DNA of 64,000 nt, from positions 115,558 through 179,557 of the forward strand of contig CALNZC010000070.1 of assembly GCA_942490895.1 (NCBI GenBank), read 5' to 3'. The DNA is from JAGNXB01 sp942490895 (lineage in GTDB: Bacteria > Bacteroidota > Bacteroidia > Chitinophagales > Saprospiraceae). The notes under the pieces were generated by a model that did no database searches, was not told where the DNA came from, and saw only the letters and a program-made list of their open reading frames with translations. Below, in pieces: positions 28,102 through 36,662 of this stretch (position 1 is its first letter; every line of letters starts with the position of its first letter). The translations under genes and the position numbers were made by a program.

Positions 28102-28941
28102 TTAGATAGGTCGGGCTGCAAGGTGATCCCGAATATCGCCGACTTTCTGACGAGACACGGGTATCAACAGTTCCGGGTGCTTCATTTGTATTTGGTAGGA
28201 GGGTGACCTGCCAACCAGATCCTCGATTTGGTCCAGATTGACCAGGTAGGACCGATGAACCCGAAAAAAGGACAGATGGGTCAGTTGATCTTCCATCTCC
28301 TTGAGGGTAGATCGAACAACATGTCTTTGTAACCCTTCCGGTTTTTGCAGAAAACACTCGACATAATTGTCCGATGCCTGCAGGTAGATAAGTTCATCAC
28401 GCTTACAGGTAAAGCTGTCCTGGCTGTTTTCGCCATGAAGTGTCAATAACTCAACTTCATCTTGTCGGGCCTCCTGAAAGGCGTTCTGGGCCTTCCAGGC
28501 CTTACTCCCCAGAATCCGCGCGGTCAGCACCAGGCTCAACGGAATAATAGTGGTTGCCAACGCAAGCCCCAGATAGAAAAGGTAGCCATACAGGCTGGTC
28601 TGACCTCCAATCATGACAAATTGATAGAGGTAGGTCGCACTGATACTGAACACGATCAGGGGAAACAGAAAGAAAAGCTCCTTTTTCAAGGTCCATGGAC
28701 GACTGGACATCCAATCAGAGAACACACGAGAGGAGACCTCATAAAACAGGCCTGCACTCAAGAGGATGACCAGGCCATATCCAACGAGGAATATATATTT
28801 CGCACTATGTTGAAATGTAGCCGTGCCAAAGGGTTGAAAGAGGACCAAGATGAATACAACGGACATCGCCAGCACCGCCATCCCCTTGTAGAAATCACGA
28901 GAACTATTTGGCCGAAGTGATTGATTCCAGAAGTTTGACAT
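28102..28941 (-). CDS. Membrane-anchored LytTR transcriptional regulator
   Basis: A 279-residue protein with four predicted transmembrane helices (about residues 18-40, 48-68, 85-108, 120-143), a short coiled segment, and a C-terminal LytTR DNA-binding domain (about 175-275): LIYLQASDNYVECFL, LSFFRVHRSYLVNLD and IPVSRQKVGDIRDHL. It has no receiver domain, so it is a one-component regulator controlled from the membrane. It is followed at 200 bases by the membrane-protease block on the same strand and may control it. The start at 28941 gives a short cytoplasmic lead. Confidence 0.9.
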   Translation of the reverse strand: MSNFWNQSLRPNSSRDFYKGMAVLAMSVVFILVLFQPFGTATFQHSAKYIFLVGYGLVILLSAGLFYEVSSRVFSDWMSSRPWTLKKELFFLFPLIVFSISATYLYQFVMIGGQTSLYGYLFYLGLALATTIIPLSLVLTARILGSKAWKAQNAFQEARQDEVELLTLHGENSQDSFTCKRDELIYLQASDNYVECFLQKPEGLQRHVVRSTLKEMEDQLTHLSFFRVHRSYLVNLDQIEDLVGRSPSYQIQMKHPELLIPVSRQKVGDIRDHLAARPI

Positions 28942-29043
28942 GCTTGCGCTAACCGTATGTTCTACATCCTAAAAAACAGTACCGGCAACTAGCCGGATTT
29001 CCTCCTCCGTAAAAATAGCCGCTCTTTGGTATTTTCACTCTCC

Positions 29044-29460
29044 ATGGAACATCCTGATCCGAAGTTGCTCACCTCTTTTAACCAAACCTCCTACATCGTC
29101 ACCCAGCCACCCTTGACGATTCGGATCGGAAAAAGACACCCGGAGCTGGACCTATGGCTAAAAGGAAAAGGGTCTTCTTCCTGGGCTTATCTCACGGCCT
29201 GGAATCCACAATCTATCCTCTTGTCGGTTGAGCAAAACACCCGACGTCAAAAGAACATGATGCATGACCTCCGGCTATGGGCGACATACCCCGGTCAGGG
29301 CATCCCGGACAACAGCGACTGGCATGCGGAAGAGAGTATCCTCATCCCGGGCATGCCGCTCGTTCAAGCACTATGCGTAGCTAGAAAATTTGAACAGCTC
29401 GCCTTTCTGTACGGAGAGATTGGCAGAGAGGCCAGATTGATCTGGTGTGCCGATATTTAG
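29044..29460 (+). CDS. DUF3293 protein
   Basis: A 138-residue cytoplasmic protein of the DUF3293 family, whose function is not known. Typical landmarks are AYLTAWNPQSILLSVEQNTRRQKN in two parts, DLRLWATYPGQGIPDNSDWHAEESILI, and ARKFEQLAFLYG. I set the start at 29044 (MEHPDPKLL); an in-frame TTG-type start at 29026 would add six residues. The stop codon overlaps the stop of the converging cold-shock gene by four bases. Confidence 0.75.
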   Translation: MEHPDPKLLTSFNQTSYIVTQPPLTIRIGKRHPELDLWLKGKGSSSWAYLTAWNPQSILLSVEQNTRRQKNMMHDLRLWATYPGQGIPDNSDWHAEESILIPGMPLVQALCVARKFEQLAFLYGEIGREARLIWCADI

Positions 29461-29732
29461 ATGATTTCTGCCCGCTTGGCGAACAAGCCCTTGTTGTTCT
29501 TTCCCATCTCAAATCGAACCTCGTCTCCGATCTTCGCACGTCCTTTCACCTTGGTCCGATGCAGAAATATCCGCCCCTCGATACCGGGGGATTCGATAAA
29601 CCCATATCCTTTAGTCCAATTGAAAAATGTAATTGTCCCCGTCTTGATATCGCCGGTTAGCCCGGCCTGGCTCCGTTTCGGAGCTGAAGAGGATCCAAAC
29701 AGGTTTTTAAACCATTGTAGCAAATTTGCCAT
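29457..29732 (-). CDS. Cold-shock-domain protein
   Basis: A 91-residue nucleic-acid-binding protein. A 27-residue N-terminal extension (ANLLQWFKNLFGSSSAPKR) precedes a cold-shock domain with the RNP-1 motif KGYGFI and an RNP-2-like strand RIFLHRTKV, then DEVRFEMGKNNKGLFAKRAE. Such proteins bind single-stranded RNA or DNA and act as RNA chaperones. It lies 18 bases after the ornithine-racemase-like gene on the same strand, so read-through from that operon is possible, though its function is general. Confidence 0.88.
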   Translation of the reverse strand: MANLLQWFKNLFGSSSAPKRSQAGLTGDIKTGTITFFNWTKGYGFIESPGIEGRIFLHRTKVKGRAKIGDEVRFEMGKNNKGLFAKRAEII

Positions 29733-29750
29733 AATTCCGTATTTCGTTCT

Positions 29751-30821
29751 TTACACGATTTTTTTATCAATATACTTGGAATTCAAAAGGCCCAAGGCGC
29801 CCATATATACAAGATCGAATTCGATCATACTGCCTACTTTATATCCCCCCCTATTTTCTCCCAGGTTGATAACCAACATATCAGAACTGGCATTGATAAT
29901 TTCCAATGTAGAGTCAACCGGTTTCAGGTGCTGAGAAGGACTATCCAACAGTCCAACATCGATAATAGCCCGACAACTCGTCTTGCCATAATCTTCCGCC
30001 TCGATCTCAAAGGTATCACCTGAAGGATTCTCTGCCAACATTCCTGTAGGAACAATCGGCTTTTCTGTGATTTCGATGATCTCGCTGTAAAATTTGAAGA
30101 CCTCCTGCTCCATATCCGGTACCGGACCACCTGTGAATAGATCATTTCCGAAGAAAAGGGCCTCTCCAATCCGGAAATGGTTGATCGCCTTGGGTACCCG
30201 ATGCTGTCGAAGCAGGGGCAAGACGACAGAGGTCCCTCCGGAAATATAGGGTATTGAGCGATTAAAGCTGGTTTCGATCAACTGCTTGTATAAACAAAGT
30301 TGAATCAACTTATCTTCTGAAGGCATGACTCCGTGCAGACAATTGAGGTTGGTGCCAATGGCCACCACTTCAATATTGGGCAATTCAAAAATCTGCCCGT
30401 AGAATTCCAATAGATTTTCGCCCATGATGCCCTCCCGGAGGTCACCCAGTTCAATCATGATGGTGATCTTGTGTGTCTTGTTTTGGCGCACAGCCTCCTC
30501 AGAGAGCATCTTAATGGTCTCTGTCTCCGAATTGAACGTGACATCCGCATAGCGGATAATCTTTTCCACCAAGCGCTTGGCAGGCGGCTTGATATAAACC
30601 GTTTGCACTTCTGGTCGCAGCTTTTTGACCATCTTCAGGTTACTGATCCGGCTGTCACATACCTCCTCTACACCCAGGTCCAGCACTTCTTTCAGATATT
30701 CAGCATGACCACACAGCAGCTTGGTCACCACCGCCCAGGATCGCCCTTCCTTCCGGAAGACCTCATCCAGGACTTGATAATTATGTCGAAGTTTCTGTCG
30801 ATTCAGTTCTATATATGCCAT
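29751..30821 (-). CDS. Ornithine-racemase-like PLP enzyme (alanine racemase N-terminal fold)
   Basis: A 356-residue PLP enzyme resembling the clostridial ornithine racemase group (alanine/ornithine racemase family). The PLP lysine is Lys34 in AVVTKLLCG. Further signatures are CDSRISNLKMVKKL, IMIELGDLREGI, VVAIGTNLNCLHGV, ISGGTSVVLPLL, HFRIGEALFFG and a C-terminal INASSDMLVINLG. Members racemise L-ornithine or act on other amino acids. It starts 3 bases after the alr gene stop, so the two racemases are made together. Their two different folding subtypes suggest different substrates. Confidence 0.82.
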   Translation of the reverse strand: MAYIELNRQKLRHNYQVLDEVFRKEGRSWAVVTKLLCGHAEYLKEVLDLGVEEVCDSRISNLKMVKKLRPEVQTVYIKPPAKRLVEKIIRYADVTFNSETETIKMLSEEAVRQNKTHKITIMIELGDLREGIMGENLLEFYGQIFELPNIEVVAIGTNLNCLHGVMPSEDKLIQLCLYKQLIETSFNRSIPYISGGTSVVLPLLRQHRVPKAINHFRIGEALFFGNDLFTGGPVPDMEQEVFKFYSEIIEITEKPIVPTGMLAENPSGDTFEIEAEDYGKTSCRAIIDVGLLDSPSQHLKPVDSTLEIINASSDMLVINLGENRGGYKVGSMIEFDLVYMGALGLLNSKYIDKKIV

Positions 30822-30824
30822 AAG

Positions 30825-31997
30825 TTATTGGGTAATAATACGACGCTCAATGGCTTGAGGTAAGCGTGTGAGTAATTCGTAGTTGATCTGATCGGAATAT
30901 TCACTGAAGGAGGAAACCGATATTTCCTGATCACCCTGCCGTCCAATCAGGACGACTTCATCGCCCACAAATATCTCTGGAATTTCTGAAACATCCACCT
31001 GGATCATATTCATATTCACCATTCCAATGACATTCACCCGATGACCGCGGATCAGAACACGTCCCTGATTACTCAAATTCCGGCTGTATCCATGACCATA
31101 ACCCACCGGGATCTGAGCGACACGAAGCGCCGCATTTGCCAGGTAGGAAGATCCATATCCAACAAATTGGCCAGCAGGGACCATCTTGGTATCCATCACC
31201 CGGCTCTTCCAGCTGATGATCCGTCGTAACGGATCCTCGATAGGCTCTTCGGATTGAGTGACATATTCTATAAACGTCTCCCGGCTCGGAAAAAATCCAT
31301 ATTGCAGAATGCCGATCCGAACGAGATCCCAGTGGGTCTTCGGATAGCGTAACATCGCTGCTGAGCACGCTGCATGAATGGCCGCCGGCTTTTGATCACA
31401 CGACTGCAAAGCGTATTTCACCTTTTTTTGAAAGTGAATATGTTGTTTTTTGATTCGTACGTAATTGCCAATACTTTCCGCACCAGCTAGATGCGTGCAC
31501 ATCCCGTCCCATTTCAGCGCTTCCGGATGTTGATTGAGCAGCCCTAATGCCCGATCCAGACCCCGATCATCCAGACCCGTGCGATTCATGCCCGTTTCAA
31601 TTTCAAGATGGATATGAGCAGGCTTTCCAATTCGGCGAGCCATGGCCAGAGCCTTCTCCAGGCGCTCCCTGTTAAAGACAAAAAAGCTGTGCCCTTCCAC
31701 GATCGCCCACTCCATTTGGGCATCATCCAGCATACCCATGATCATAAGGGTCGGCTTCTTTCCCGGAACCTGGGCCACATGCCAGGCTTCATCTGCACTG
31801 AATACCGCATAGTGGTCTACCCCGCACGCCTTGGACATGGTCACAAACTCTCGAATGCCATGACCATATGCATTGCCCTTCACCACTGAATAAAAGGTCG
31901 CCCCTGTTGTCAGTCGTGATCGTATGAACCCCAGATTGACCGCCAAAGCCGATTGAGACAATTCAATGTAAGAGGTTGTATGGTGGATGGTGCTCAT
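30825..31997 (-). CDS. alr: Alanine racemase
   Basis: Interconverts L- and D-alanine (or a related amino acid) with PLP. The PLP lysine Lys40 is in VVKGNAYGHG; the conserved arginine is in LVRIGILQYGFFPS; the second catalytic base tyrosine lies in IPVGYGHGYSRNLSN. The usual GYADG motif reads GYGHG, so an Asp is replaced by His, a variation that may tune substrate range. The length of 390 is normal. The start ATG overlaps the M20 gene stop by one base (TGATG), a sign of translational coupling. If a separate Alr for peptidoglycan exists elsewhere in the genome, this copy would be catabolic. Confidence 0.9.
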   Translation of the reverse strand: MSTIHHTTSYIELSQSALAVNLGFIRSRLTTGATFYSVVKGNAYGHGIREFVTMSKACGVDHYAVFSADEAWHVAQVPGKKPTLMIMGMLDDAQMEWAIVEGHSFFVFNRERLEKALAMARRIGKPAHIHLEIETGMNRTGLDDRGLDRALGLLNQHPEALKWDGMCTHLAGAESIGNYVRIKKQHIHFQKKVKYALQSCDQKPAAIHAACSAAMLRYPKTHWDLVRIGILQYGFFPSRETFIEYVTQSEEPIEDPLRRIISWKSRVMDTKMVPAGQFVGYGSSYLANAALRVAQIPVGYGHGYSRNLSNQGRVLIRGHRVNVIGMVNMNMIQVDVSEIPEIFVGDEVVLIGRQGDQEISVSSFSEYSDQINYELLTRLPQAIERRIITQ

Positions 31998-33124
31998 CAG
32001 TGTTGAACTTGTGTGAGAAGATGAAAGAACAGATCCACCCCGGGTTGGATCAAGGCATCTGGGAAATCAAAAGAAGGGTGATGCAAGGGTGGCTGATCGA
32101 CACCTGAACCCAGTCCGATCAAAGCACCGGGCCAGGTTGACAAAAAATGGCCCATATCTTCTCCCCAACCATAGGGCGCCTTCAACCATTCCAACTCACG
32201 GCCCAAGGCATTCGCTGCAATTTCTACCTGTTTGACAGATCCCGCGTGATTGATGGAGGCTGGAAAGGGTTCCAGAATCTCATGGCTGACTTCCAGTTGA
32301 TCTTGACCAGCCAATTTTGCAGCGAAGGCGGTTAGCAACGTCTGTAACGTGGCCAGTCGGGTATTATCCGCGGCTCGCAATGTAAAATGGATCTCACCCT
32401 GCCCGGGAGTTGTCCCATAGGCCAATCCCCCTATCTGTGTATGTACAGGAGTGACCACCGTAAACTCGGGATCTGTTCGATCATGCTGGGTCATGGATTC
32501 TGCGGCCAGAAGTAATTGTGCAATCGCACGATTGGGGCTATGAGCCAGATGAGGTTCAGCGGCATGCGAAGATTGTCCTGTGAATCGGAGTACTGTGGAA
32601 TGCACAGCCGAGGTCATCGGGCCTTTTTTGATGAGCACCTGGCCGAGAGGTGCTCCGGGAATATTGTGATAGGCAAAGATTCGGAAAGGGTTCAAACCAG
32701 CAATGATCGGATCGGCAAGCATACCTGCCGCACCCTGGCCTGTCTCTTCAGCCGGCTGAAAAAGCAGCCCCATGCGAACGCCTTTCAATGGAGCTTCTTG
32801 CCAGCGATAGGCCAGTCCCATTAAAATGGTCATATGCCCGTCATGGCCGCATAAATGTGCCTTTCCGGGAGTGCCCGAGGTATGGGGCAGATTGTTTTCT
32901 TCCTGGATCGGCAAGGCATCCAACTCCGCCCGAAAGAGGATTAATGGATCTTCGTCCTGACCATAAATCGCCAGGATGCCATCCCCTCCGATATTTCGAC
33001 AAAGCTGATCAGGAGCAGTGGGTTCCAGCCAGCTTGAGATTCTGTCTGCCGTAGAACGTTCATCACCGGAAAGATCGGGGTGTTGATGAAGGGTATGACG
33101 GATATGGATAAGAGAGTCCTGCAT
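31997..33124 (-). CDS. M20-family amidohydrolase (IAA/hippurate hydrolase type)
   Basis: A 375-residue zinc amidohydrolase of the M20D group, which cuts N-acyl or peptide amide bonds of amino acids. Visible landmarks: the N-terminal RHTLHQHPDLSG, the metal site HLCGHDGHMT, the catalytic/metal motif PAEETGQGAAGM, the histidine in FRIFAYHNIPG, and the C-terminal WGEDMGHFLSTWPG. The start at 33124 overlaps the symporter stop by one base. The gene stands between a transporter and two racemases, which suggests it frees an amino acid from an N-acylated or dipeptide substrate after uptake. The exact substrate cannot be read from the sequence. Confidence 0.88.
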   Translation of the reverse strand: MQDSLIHIRHTLHQHPDLSGDERSTADRISSWLEPTAPDQLCRNIGGDGILAIYGQDEDPLILFRAELDALPIQEENNLPHTSGTPGKAHLCGHDGHMTILMGLAYRWQEAPLKGVRMGLLFQPAEETGQGAAGMLADPIIAGLNPFRIFAYHNIPGAPLGQVLIKKGPMTSAVHSTVLRFTGQSSHAAEPHLAHSPNRAIAQLLLAAESMTQHDRTDPEFTVVTPVHTQIGGLAYGTTPGQGEIHFTLRAADNTRLATLQTLLTAFAAKLAGQDQLEVSHEILEPFPASINHAGSVKQVEIAANALGRELEWLKAPYGWGEDMGHFLSTWPGALIGLGSGVDQPPLHHPSFDFPDALIQPGVDLFFHLLTQVQH

Positions 33125-34569
33125 CAGGCGGTCTTTAGTTGAGGTCCTGAGATCGTCCTTTGGATGATCATAAAGAGAATAGCCGAAACGGTAATTCCAG
33201 CCAGATTTGGATCCAGACCACCCGGTAGGGTCATGCCCGCGATCTGCATGGACAAGGTCGTCGTTCCACCACCGATCATGGCCCAAAAAGCAGCCTGGGG
33301 TGAGGGACTTTTTGTAAAGAGGGCGCCCAGTACCGGGACCAGCAAACCGGACACCATAAACGCATAGGACATCAGCATCAGTTCGAGGACATTTTCCATG
33401 CCCGCAGCCAATACAATAGCCAGAATACCAACGATCAAGGTAATGATTTGTGATAAGCCCAGCTTCGTCGCCTGATGTTCAGTCGGGGTCTTCTTTCGAC
33501 CCAGAATATCAATGACAATATTTCCGGAGGCAGCCATCAGGCAGCTGTCTGCGGTAGACATAATCGCGGAGAAATATGCCGCCAACATCAAGCCCATCAG
33601 ACCTGTAGGAAGGACTGTCCGCAGAAAGAGGGGTAGCCCCATTTCTGGATCCATCACCCCCGGTCCGGCATAACCGGCATAAACAAACAAGCCCTGCTCT
33701 GCTGCCACTCGTGCAAACAAACCCAGGAGAACACCCATAAAGGCCATCACCGGATACTCAAACAAACCCGCTTTGAACCAGGCTCGCTTTGCTGTCTGCT
33801 CATCACGGGCCGCATAAATACGTTGGTACAGGGTCATCCCGACAAACCAGATAGGAACAATGGTAATAAACCAGTTGATCAGCTGTACGGGAGATATATG
33901 TGTCAGTGTCAGGAATTCGGGGCCGAGGGATGCACGAAGAGCCGAAATGCCACCAATGGCGCTGTATCCTACAGGGATTCCGATAAAAATCAAACCGATC
34001 ATGAGGATAGCCCACTGGACAGTATCCGTATAGATCACAGCTTTCAATCCGCCGATCACAGTGTAGATCACGGCGATCGCCCCCATGATGAGGAGGGCAT
34101 CCATTCGTTCCAGATCCAAAAATGTAGCGGAGGCCAGCTTGGCGCCGGCCAGGATCTGAGAGCTTGTAAACCCGACATATCCAATGGCAGAGATCACACC
34201 CGCGAGTAAAGCGACGCGAGCTCCATAGCTATCTCCCAGGAATTGGGAGAGCGTCAACCATCGATTCAGGCGCGCCTTCTGGTAGATGCGAGGGATCAAG
34301 AGTACGGCGCTCAACCATGCACCGATCAGCCCTGTGAACAACATCCACGAGCCGCTGATACCCATGATAAAACCCAGGCCGCCCAGGCCGATGGAAAATC
34401 CGCCACCCACATCAGTCGCAACAACAGATAGCCCAATATGCCAGCTATTCATGTCACGGCCACCGACATAGTAGTCGTCGTGATCCTTATTCTTTCGATA
34501 AAAATAGGTGCCTATTCCGACCATGCCCAGGAGATAGACCAGGATGATCGCACCATCTAAAAATCCCAT
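33124..34569 (-). CDS. Sodium:solute symporter (SSS family)
   Basis: A 481-residue inner-membrane transporter with about 13 hydrophobic helices. The N-terminal YFYRKNKDHDDYYVGGRDMNSWHIGLSVVATDVGGG region (split here) and the later SAIMSTADSCLMAASGNIV motif are typical of the SSS family, in which solute uptake is driven by sodium. The substrate class is not clear; relatives carry amino acids, pantothenate, proline, sialic acid or sugars. As the first gene of a coupled operon with an amidohydrolase and two amino-acid racemases, an amino-acid or acyl-amino-acid substrate is the best inference. Confidence 0.9.
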   Translation of the reverse strand: MGFLDGAIILVYLLGMVGIGTYFYRKNKDHDDYYVGGRDMNSWHIGLSVVATDVGGGFSIGLGGLGFIMGISGSWMLFTGLIGAWLSAVLLIPRIYQKARLNRWLTLSQFLGDSYGARVALLAGVISAIGYVGFTSSQILAGAKLASATFLDLERMDALLIMGAIAVIYTVIGGLKAVIYTDTVQWAILMIGLIFIGIPVGYSAIGGISALRASLGPEFLTLTHISPVQLINWFITIVPIWFVGMTLYQRIYAARDEQTAKRAWFKAGLFEYPVMAFMGVLLGLFARVAAEQGLFVYAGYAGPGVMDPEMGLPLFLRTVLPTGLMGLMLAAYFSAIMSTADSCLMAASGNIVIDILGRKKTPTEHQATKLGLSQIITLIVGILAIVLAAGMENVLELMLMSYAFMVSGLLVPVLGALFTKSPSPQAAFWAMIGGGTTTLSMQIAGMTLPGGLDPNLAGITVSAILFMIIQRTISGPQLKTA

Positions 34570-34678
34570 ACATCAATTACATTATCGGGCCAACTTTCAG
34601 GCCTGTTCGTCTTGATCGTTCCAAGAATAATAATGACCGATCACTGAAATTCAGTATTCAACCAACAAGAAGACCTTT

Positions 34679-35149
34679 TCACGCCTGGTAGCGCATCTCC
34701 AGATATTTGTTGGTAAAGCCCAGCTTTTCATAAAGTCTTCGCGCGGGGTTATCTGGCTCTACATGCAAGGCAATTCCACCCTGAACGGTTTCGATCGCCG
34801 TTTGCATGAGGCGCTTGCCCAGCCCCATCCCCCGGGTTTCCGGGTTGACTGCGATATACACAAGAATATTCTCCGGAATATACTCCGACATTCCAGTAGC
34901 ATTGATCACCACAGCACCATGAATGACGCCCTGATCATCCCGTGCACTCAAGACAAGACCGCCCTGACCAGGCATGTTGTGCATGTTGAGCGCATAGACC
35001 ATGGCCTTCTGGATATGATCCAGGGGATCTCCATATTGTTCGAGTGAACGAAAGAGAAAAGAACTGATCGCATTGAACTCCTCCGTAGAGGGTTGCAACT
35101 GGGGAGAATGGGTGTGGATAGTCAGATTTGAAATAACGGGTGTGTCCAT
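34679..35149 (-). CDS. GNAT-family N-acetyltransferase
   Basis: A 156-residue acetyl-CoA-dependent N-acetyltransferase. The acetyl-CoA-binding motif A is visible in VNPETRGMGLGKRLMQTAIETVQ, and the C-terminal motif B includes VEPDNPARRLYEKLGF. A partner strand IPENILVYIAV precedes. The acceptor is unknown. It stands upstream of the SSS-M20-racemase operon on the same strand, 109 bases from the symporter start, so it may be co-transcribed and might acylate amino acids in the reverse sense to the amidohydrolase; this is speculation. I chose the ATG at 35149; one at 35173 would lie inside the palindrome. Confidence 0.86.
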   Translation of the reverse strand: MDTPVISNLTIHTHSPQLQPSTEEFNAISSFLFRSLEQYGDPLDHIQKAMVYALNMHNMPGQGGLVLSARDDQGVIHGAVVINATGMSEYIPENILVYIAVNPETRGMGLGKRLMQTAIETVQGGIALHVEPDNPARRLYEKLGFTNKYLEMRYQA

Positions 35150-35168
35150 TGAGGTGAAATTCAATAAA

Positions 35169-35206
35169 TACATCAGAAGTCTTCAGATCTGAAGACTTCT
35201 GATGTA
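35169..35206. promoter_or_regulatory. 38-base perfect palindrome upstream of the GNAT gene
   Basis: The 19-base arm TACATCAGAAGTCTTCAGA is followed at once by its exact reverse complement, centred between 35187 and 35188. It has no loop and no T-run, so it is unlike a classical terminator. It lies between two same-strand genes and just upstream of the GNAT start, so it could be an operator, a recombination site or a cruciform/RNA hairpin. Confidence 0.7.
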
Positions 35207-35228
35207 CGAAAAATAAGGTTTAGTTGAC

Positions 35229-35591
35229 TTAGATGGAAATCATCTTGGCTTGTACGCCATGTGTTTCGACGAGGCCGGCAGTGAAAGCTTTGTGCCCGCG
35301 TGGGATGAGAAGGTACAATTGTCCATTCTTCATAGATGCCAGGGTGCTGAGCAGCTTCCATCGGGTCACTGTATCCTGGGGAGTGTCGCTTTTCATTGCC
35401 ACTTCGATATAACTCTTGCTTGTTCCGCCTTTCAAAGCGGTGATATCTGGCTGGACCTCCAATTGGGAAGTCGAGGATGTGAACGACATCGGCTCCTCAT
35501 AGCCTTCAAAAACTGACCGAACCTCTTGAAAATCACGCTTTTCCACCCAATCAAGGGCTTTACGTAAGTACACTTTCTTGTCTGCATTCAT
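35229..35591 (-). CDS. Conserved-looking protein of unknown function
   Basis: I do not recognise this 120-residue soluble protein. It begins with a helical segment (KKVYLRKALDWVEKRDFQEVRS split over two helices), then has EVQPDITALKGG, SYIEVAMKSD and a hydrophobic LYLLIPRGHKAFTAGLV strand-helix. The order PD...E-x-x-x-K with following core strands faintly recalls nuclease-like (PD-(D/E)xK) folds, but the active-site spacing is not canonical, so I do not claim activity. It lies downstream of rpsU on the same strand, 357 bases away. Confidence 0.6.
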   Translation of the reverse strand: MNADKKVYLRKALDWVEKRDFQEVRSVFEGYEEPMSFTSSTSQLEVQPDITALKGGTSKSYIEVAMKSDTPQDTVTRWKLLSTLASMKNGQLYLLIPRGHKAFTAGLVETHGVQAKMISI

Positions 35592-35948
35592 AAGGGGCCA
35601 GTTTTTTGATCAATATCTTTCCATAACTATAACGGCCTCAAGGGCCTGCGAGTTCAATATTATGGAGATTTCAATGCAAATCCAGTAGATCGGCCGAAAA
35701 GAGCCGAAGAATACTGAAGTCCATTCGCATTGCAAAGTACAATTAGCGGCCTGTATTGAGGATATACAGAAAGCTCTCAGCCGGCGTTTTAAAAAATTGG
35801 CCTGAACAGGAGATGGTCGTTCAGGCGGCCGCGCATACCCCAGATCCACCAGGCGGTGGCGGGGAGCATTGGCTGAGGCACATATAGAAGGGAAGGCCTC
35901 CCAATGGAAGGCCATTCTGGTCCGGTACAACCGGAATACACCTGAGTA
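35592..35948. other. Intergenic stretch with hairpins
   Basis: 357 bases between rpsU and the unknown protein. It contains stem-loops CCACC-AGGC-GGTGG (about 35.85 kb) and GGCCT...AGGCC (about 35.9 kb), either of which may end or stabilise the rpsU transcript. The 106-codon minus-strand frame here has no protein-like features. Confidence 0.45.
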
Positions 35949-36131
35949 TTAAGCGTTCTTGCGCTCGATATATACAGCCTTCAGCATCTCAGTACGACGT
36001 GTAATGGATGGCTTAGTGAAATGCTTCCTGCGACGGAGCTCCTGAATGAGCTTGGTGTCACGCACTTTACGGCGAAGGCGCTTGAGCGCATTGCTGAGTT
36101 GTTCGCTGTCCTTAACTTCAATAATAAGCAT
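35949..36131 (-). CDS. rpsU: 30S ribosomal protein S21
   Basis: A 60-residue basic protein of the small ribosomal subunit. It begins MLIIEVKDSEQLSNALKRL and continues with VRDTKLIQELRRRKHFTKPS, both typical of Bacteroidota S21. I set the start at 36131 because family members begin at ML-IIEV; the frame extends three codons further to a non-conserved start. It appears to be monocistronic, with an AT-rich lead. In Bacteroidota, S21 is one of the proteins that surround and occlude the anti-Shine-Dalgarno end of 16S rRNA, in line with the weak Shine-Dalgarno use seen here. Confidence 0.95.
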   Translation of the reverse strand: MLIIEVKDSEQLSNALKRLRRKVRDTKLIQELRRRKHFTKPSITRRTEMLKAVYIERKNA

Positions 36132-36525
36132 ATAAGTCAATTAAATATTTTGAACAAAAAAGTCGGACTTCCTCTGCCCCGAATACCTTCTCCCATCTAT
36201 GGGATCCAGAGAAATTTCGGTGTTTTCGTCACTCATTCAGCCCTTTTGGCGTTGCCATAAGGTGATCAAAACCGTTTCGCCCGGACGAATTGTCCCGGCA
36301 AAGGGCACTATCCAAGGGGTTTTAGCGTGCTGAAAGAGCAATAAAAACTGATGCCAGAAGGTCAAATTTCGCTTCTAACTTGTTGATGATCAAAAATCTA
36401 CAACAATGAAGAAGAGATGACTTCTGCCACCTGACTCAAAATCCGATGCAAAGGTCGGTTTTTTTTCCGGAAACAACAAGACTTCAAATCACTGAAGCGC
36501 GCATATCACCCGGATTGAAGGTGTT

Positions 36526-36585
36526 ATTTCGTGATTGCGTTATTGGGTTATTTCGAAAGTCCGGTCGCCAACCAGGAACCAGGAA
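36526..36585 (+). repeat. 60-base dispersed direct repeat, copy 1
   Basis: Starts ATTTCGTGATTGCGTTATTG and ends AACCAGGAACCAGGAA. It matches the copies at 36663-36722 (one base different) and 37390-37449. Confidence 0.85.
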
Positions 36586-36662
36586 CGCAGGAACCAGGAA
36601 TCGCCTACGATAGACTCTCAATGCGTAGTATAGGTATTGGGTATTGGGGTGGTAGGAGCGTG

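Noticed and set aside
27843..28357. Overlapping minus-strand frames near the LytTR gene
   Set aside because: Shadows of the LytTR gene and of the spacer after it.
35610..35930. 106-codon frame between rpsU and the unknown protein
   Set aside because: No domain, biased composition, and it covers intergenic hairpins.
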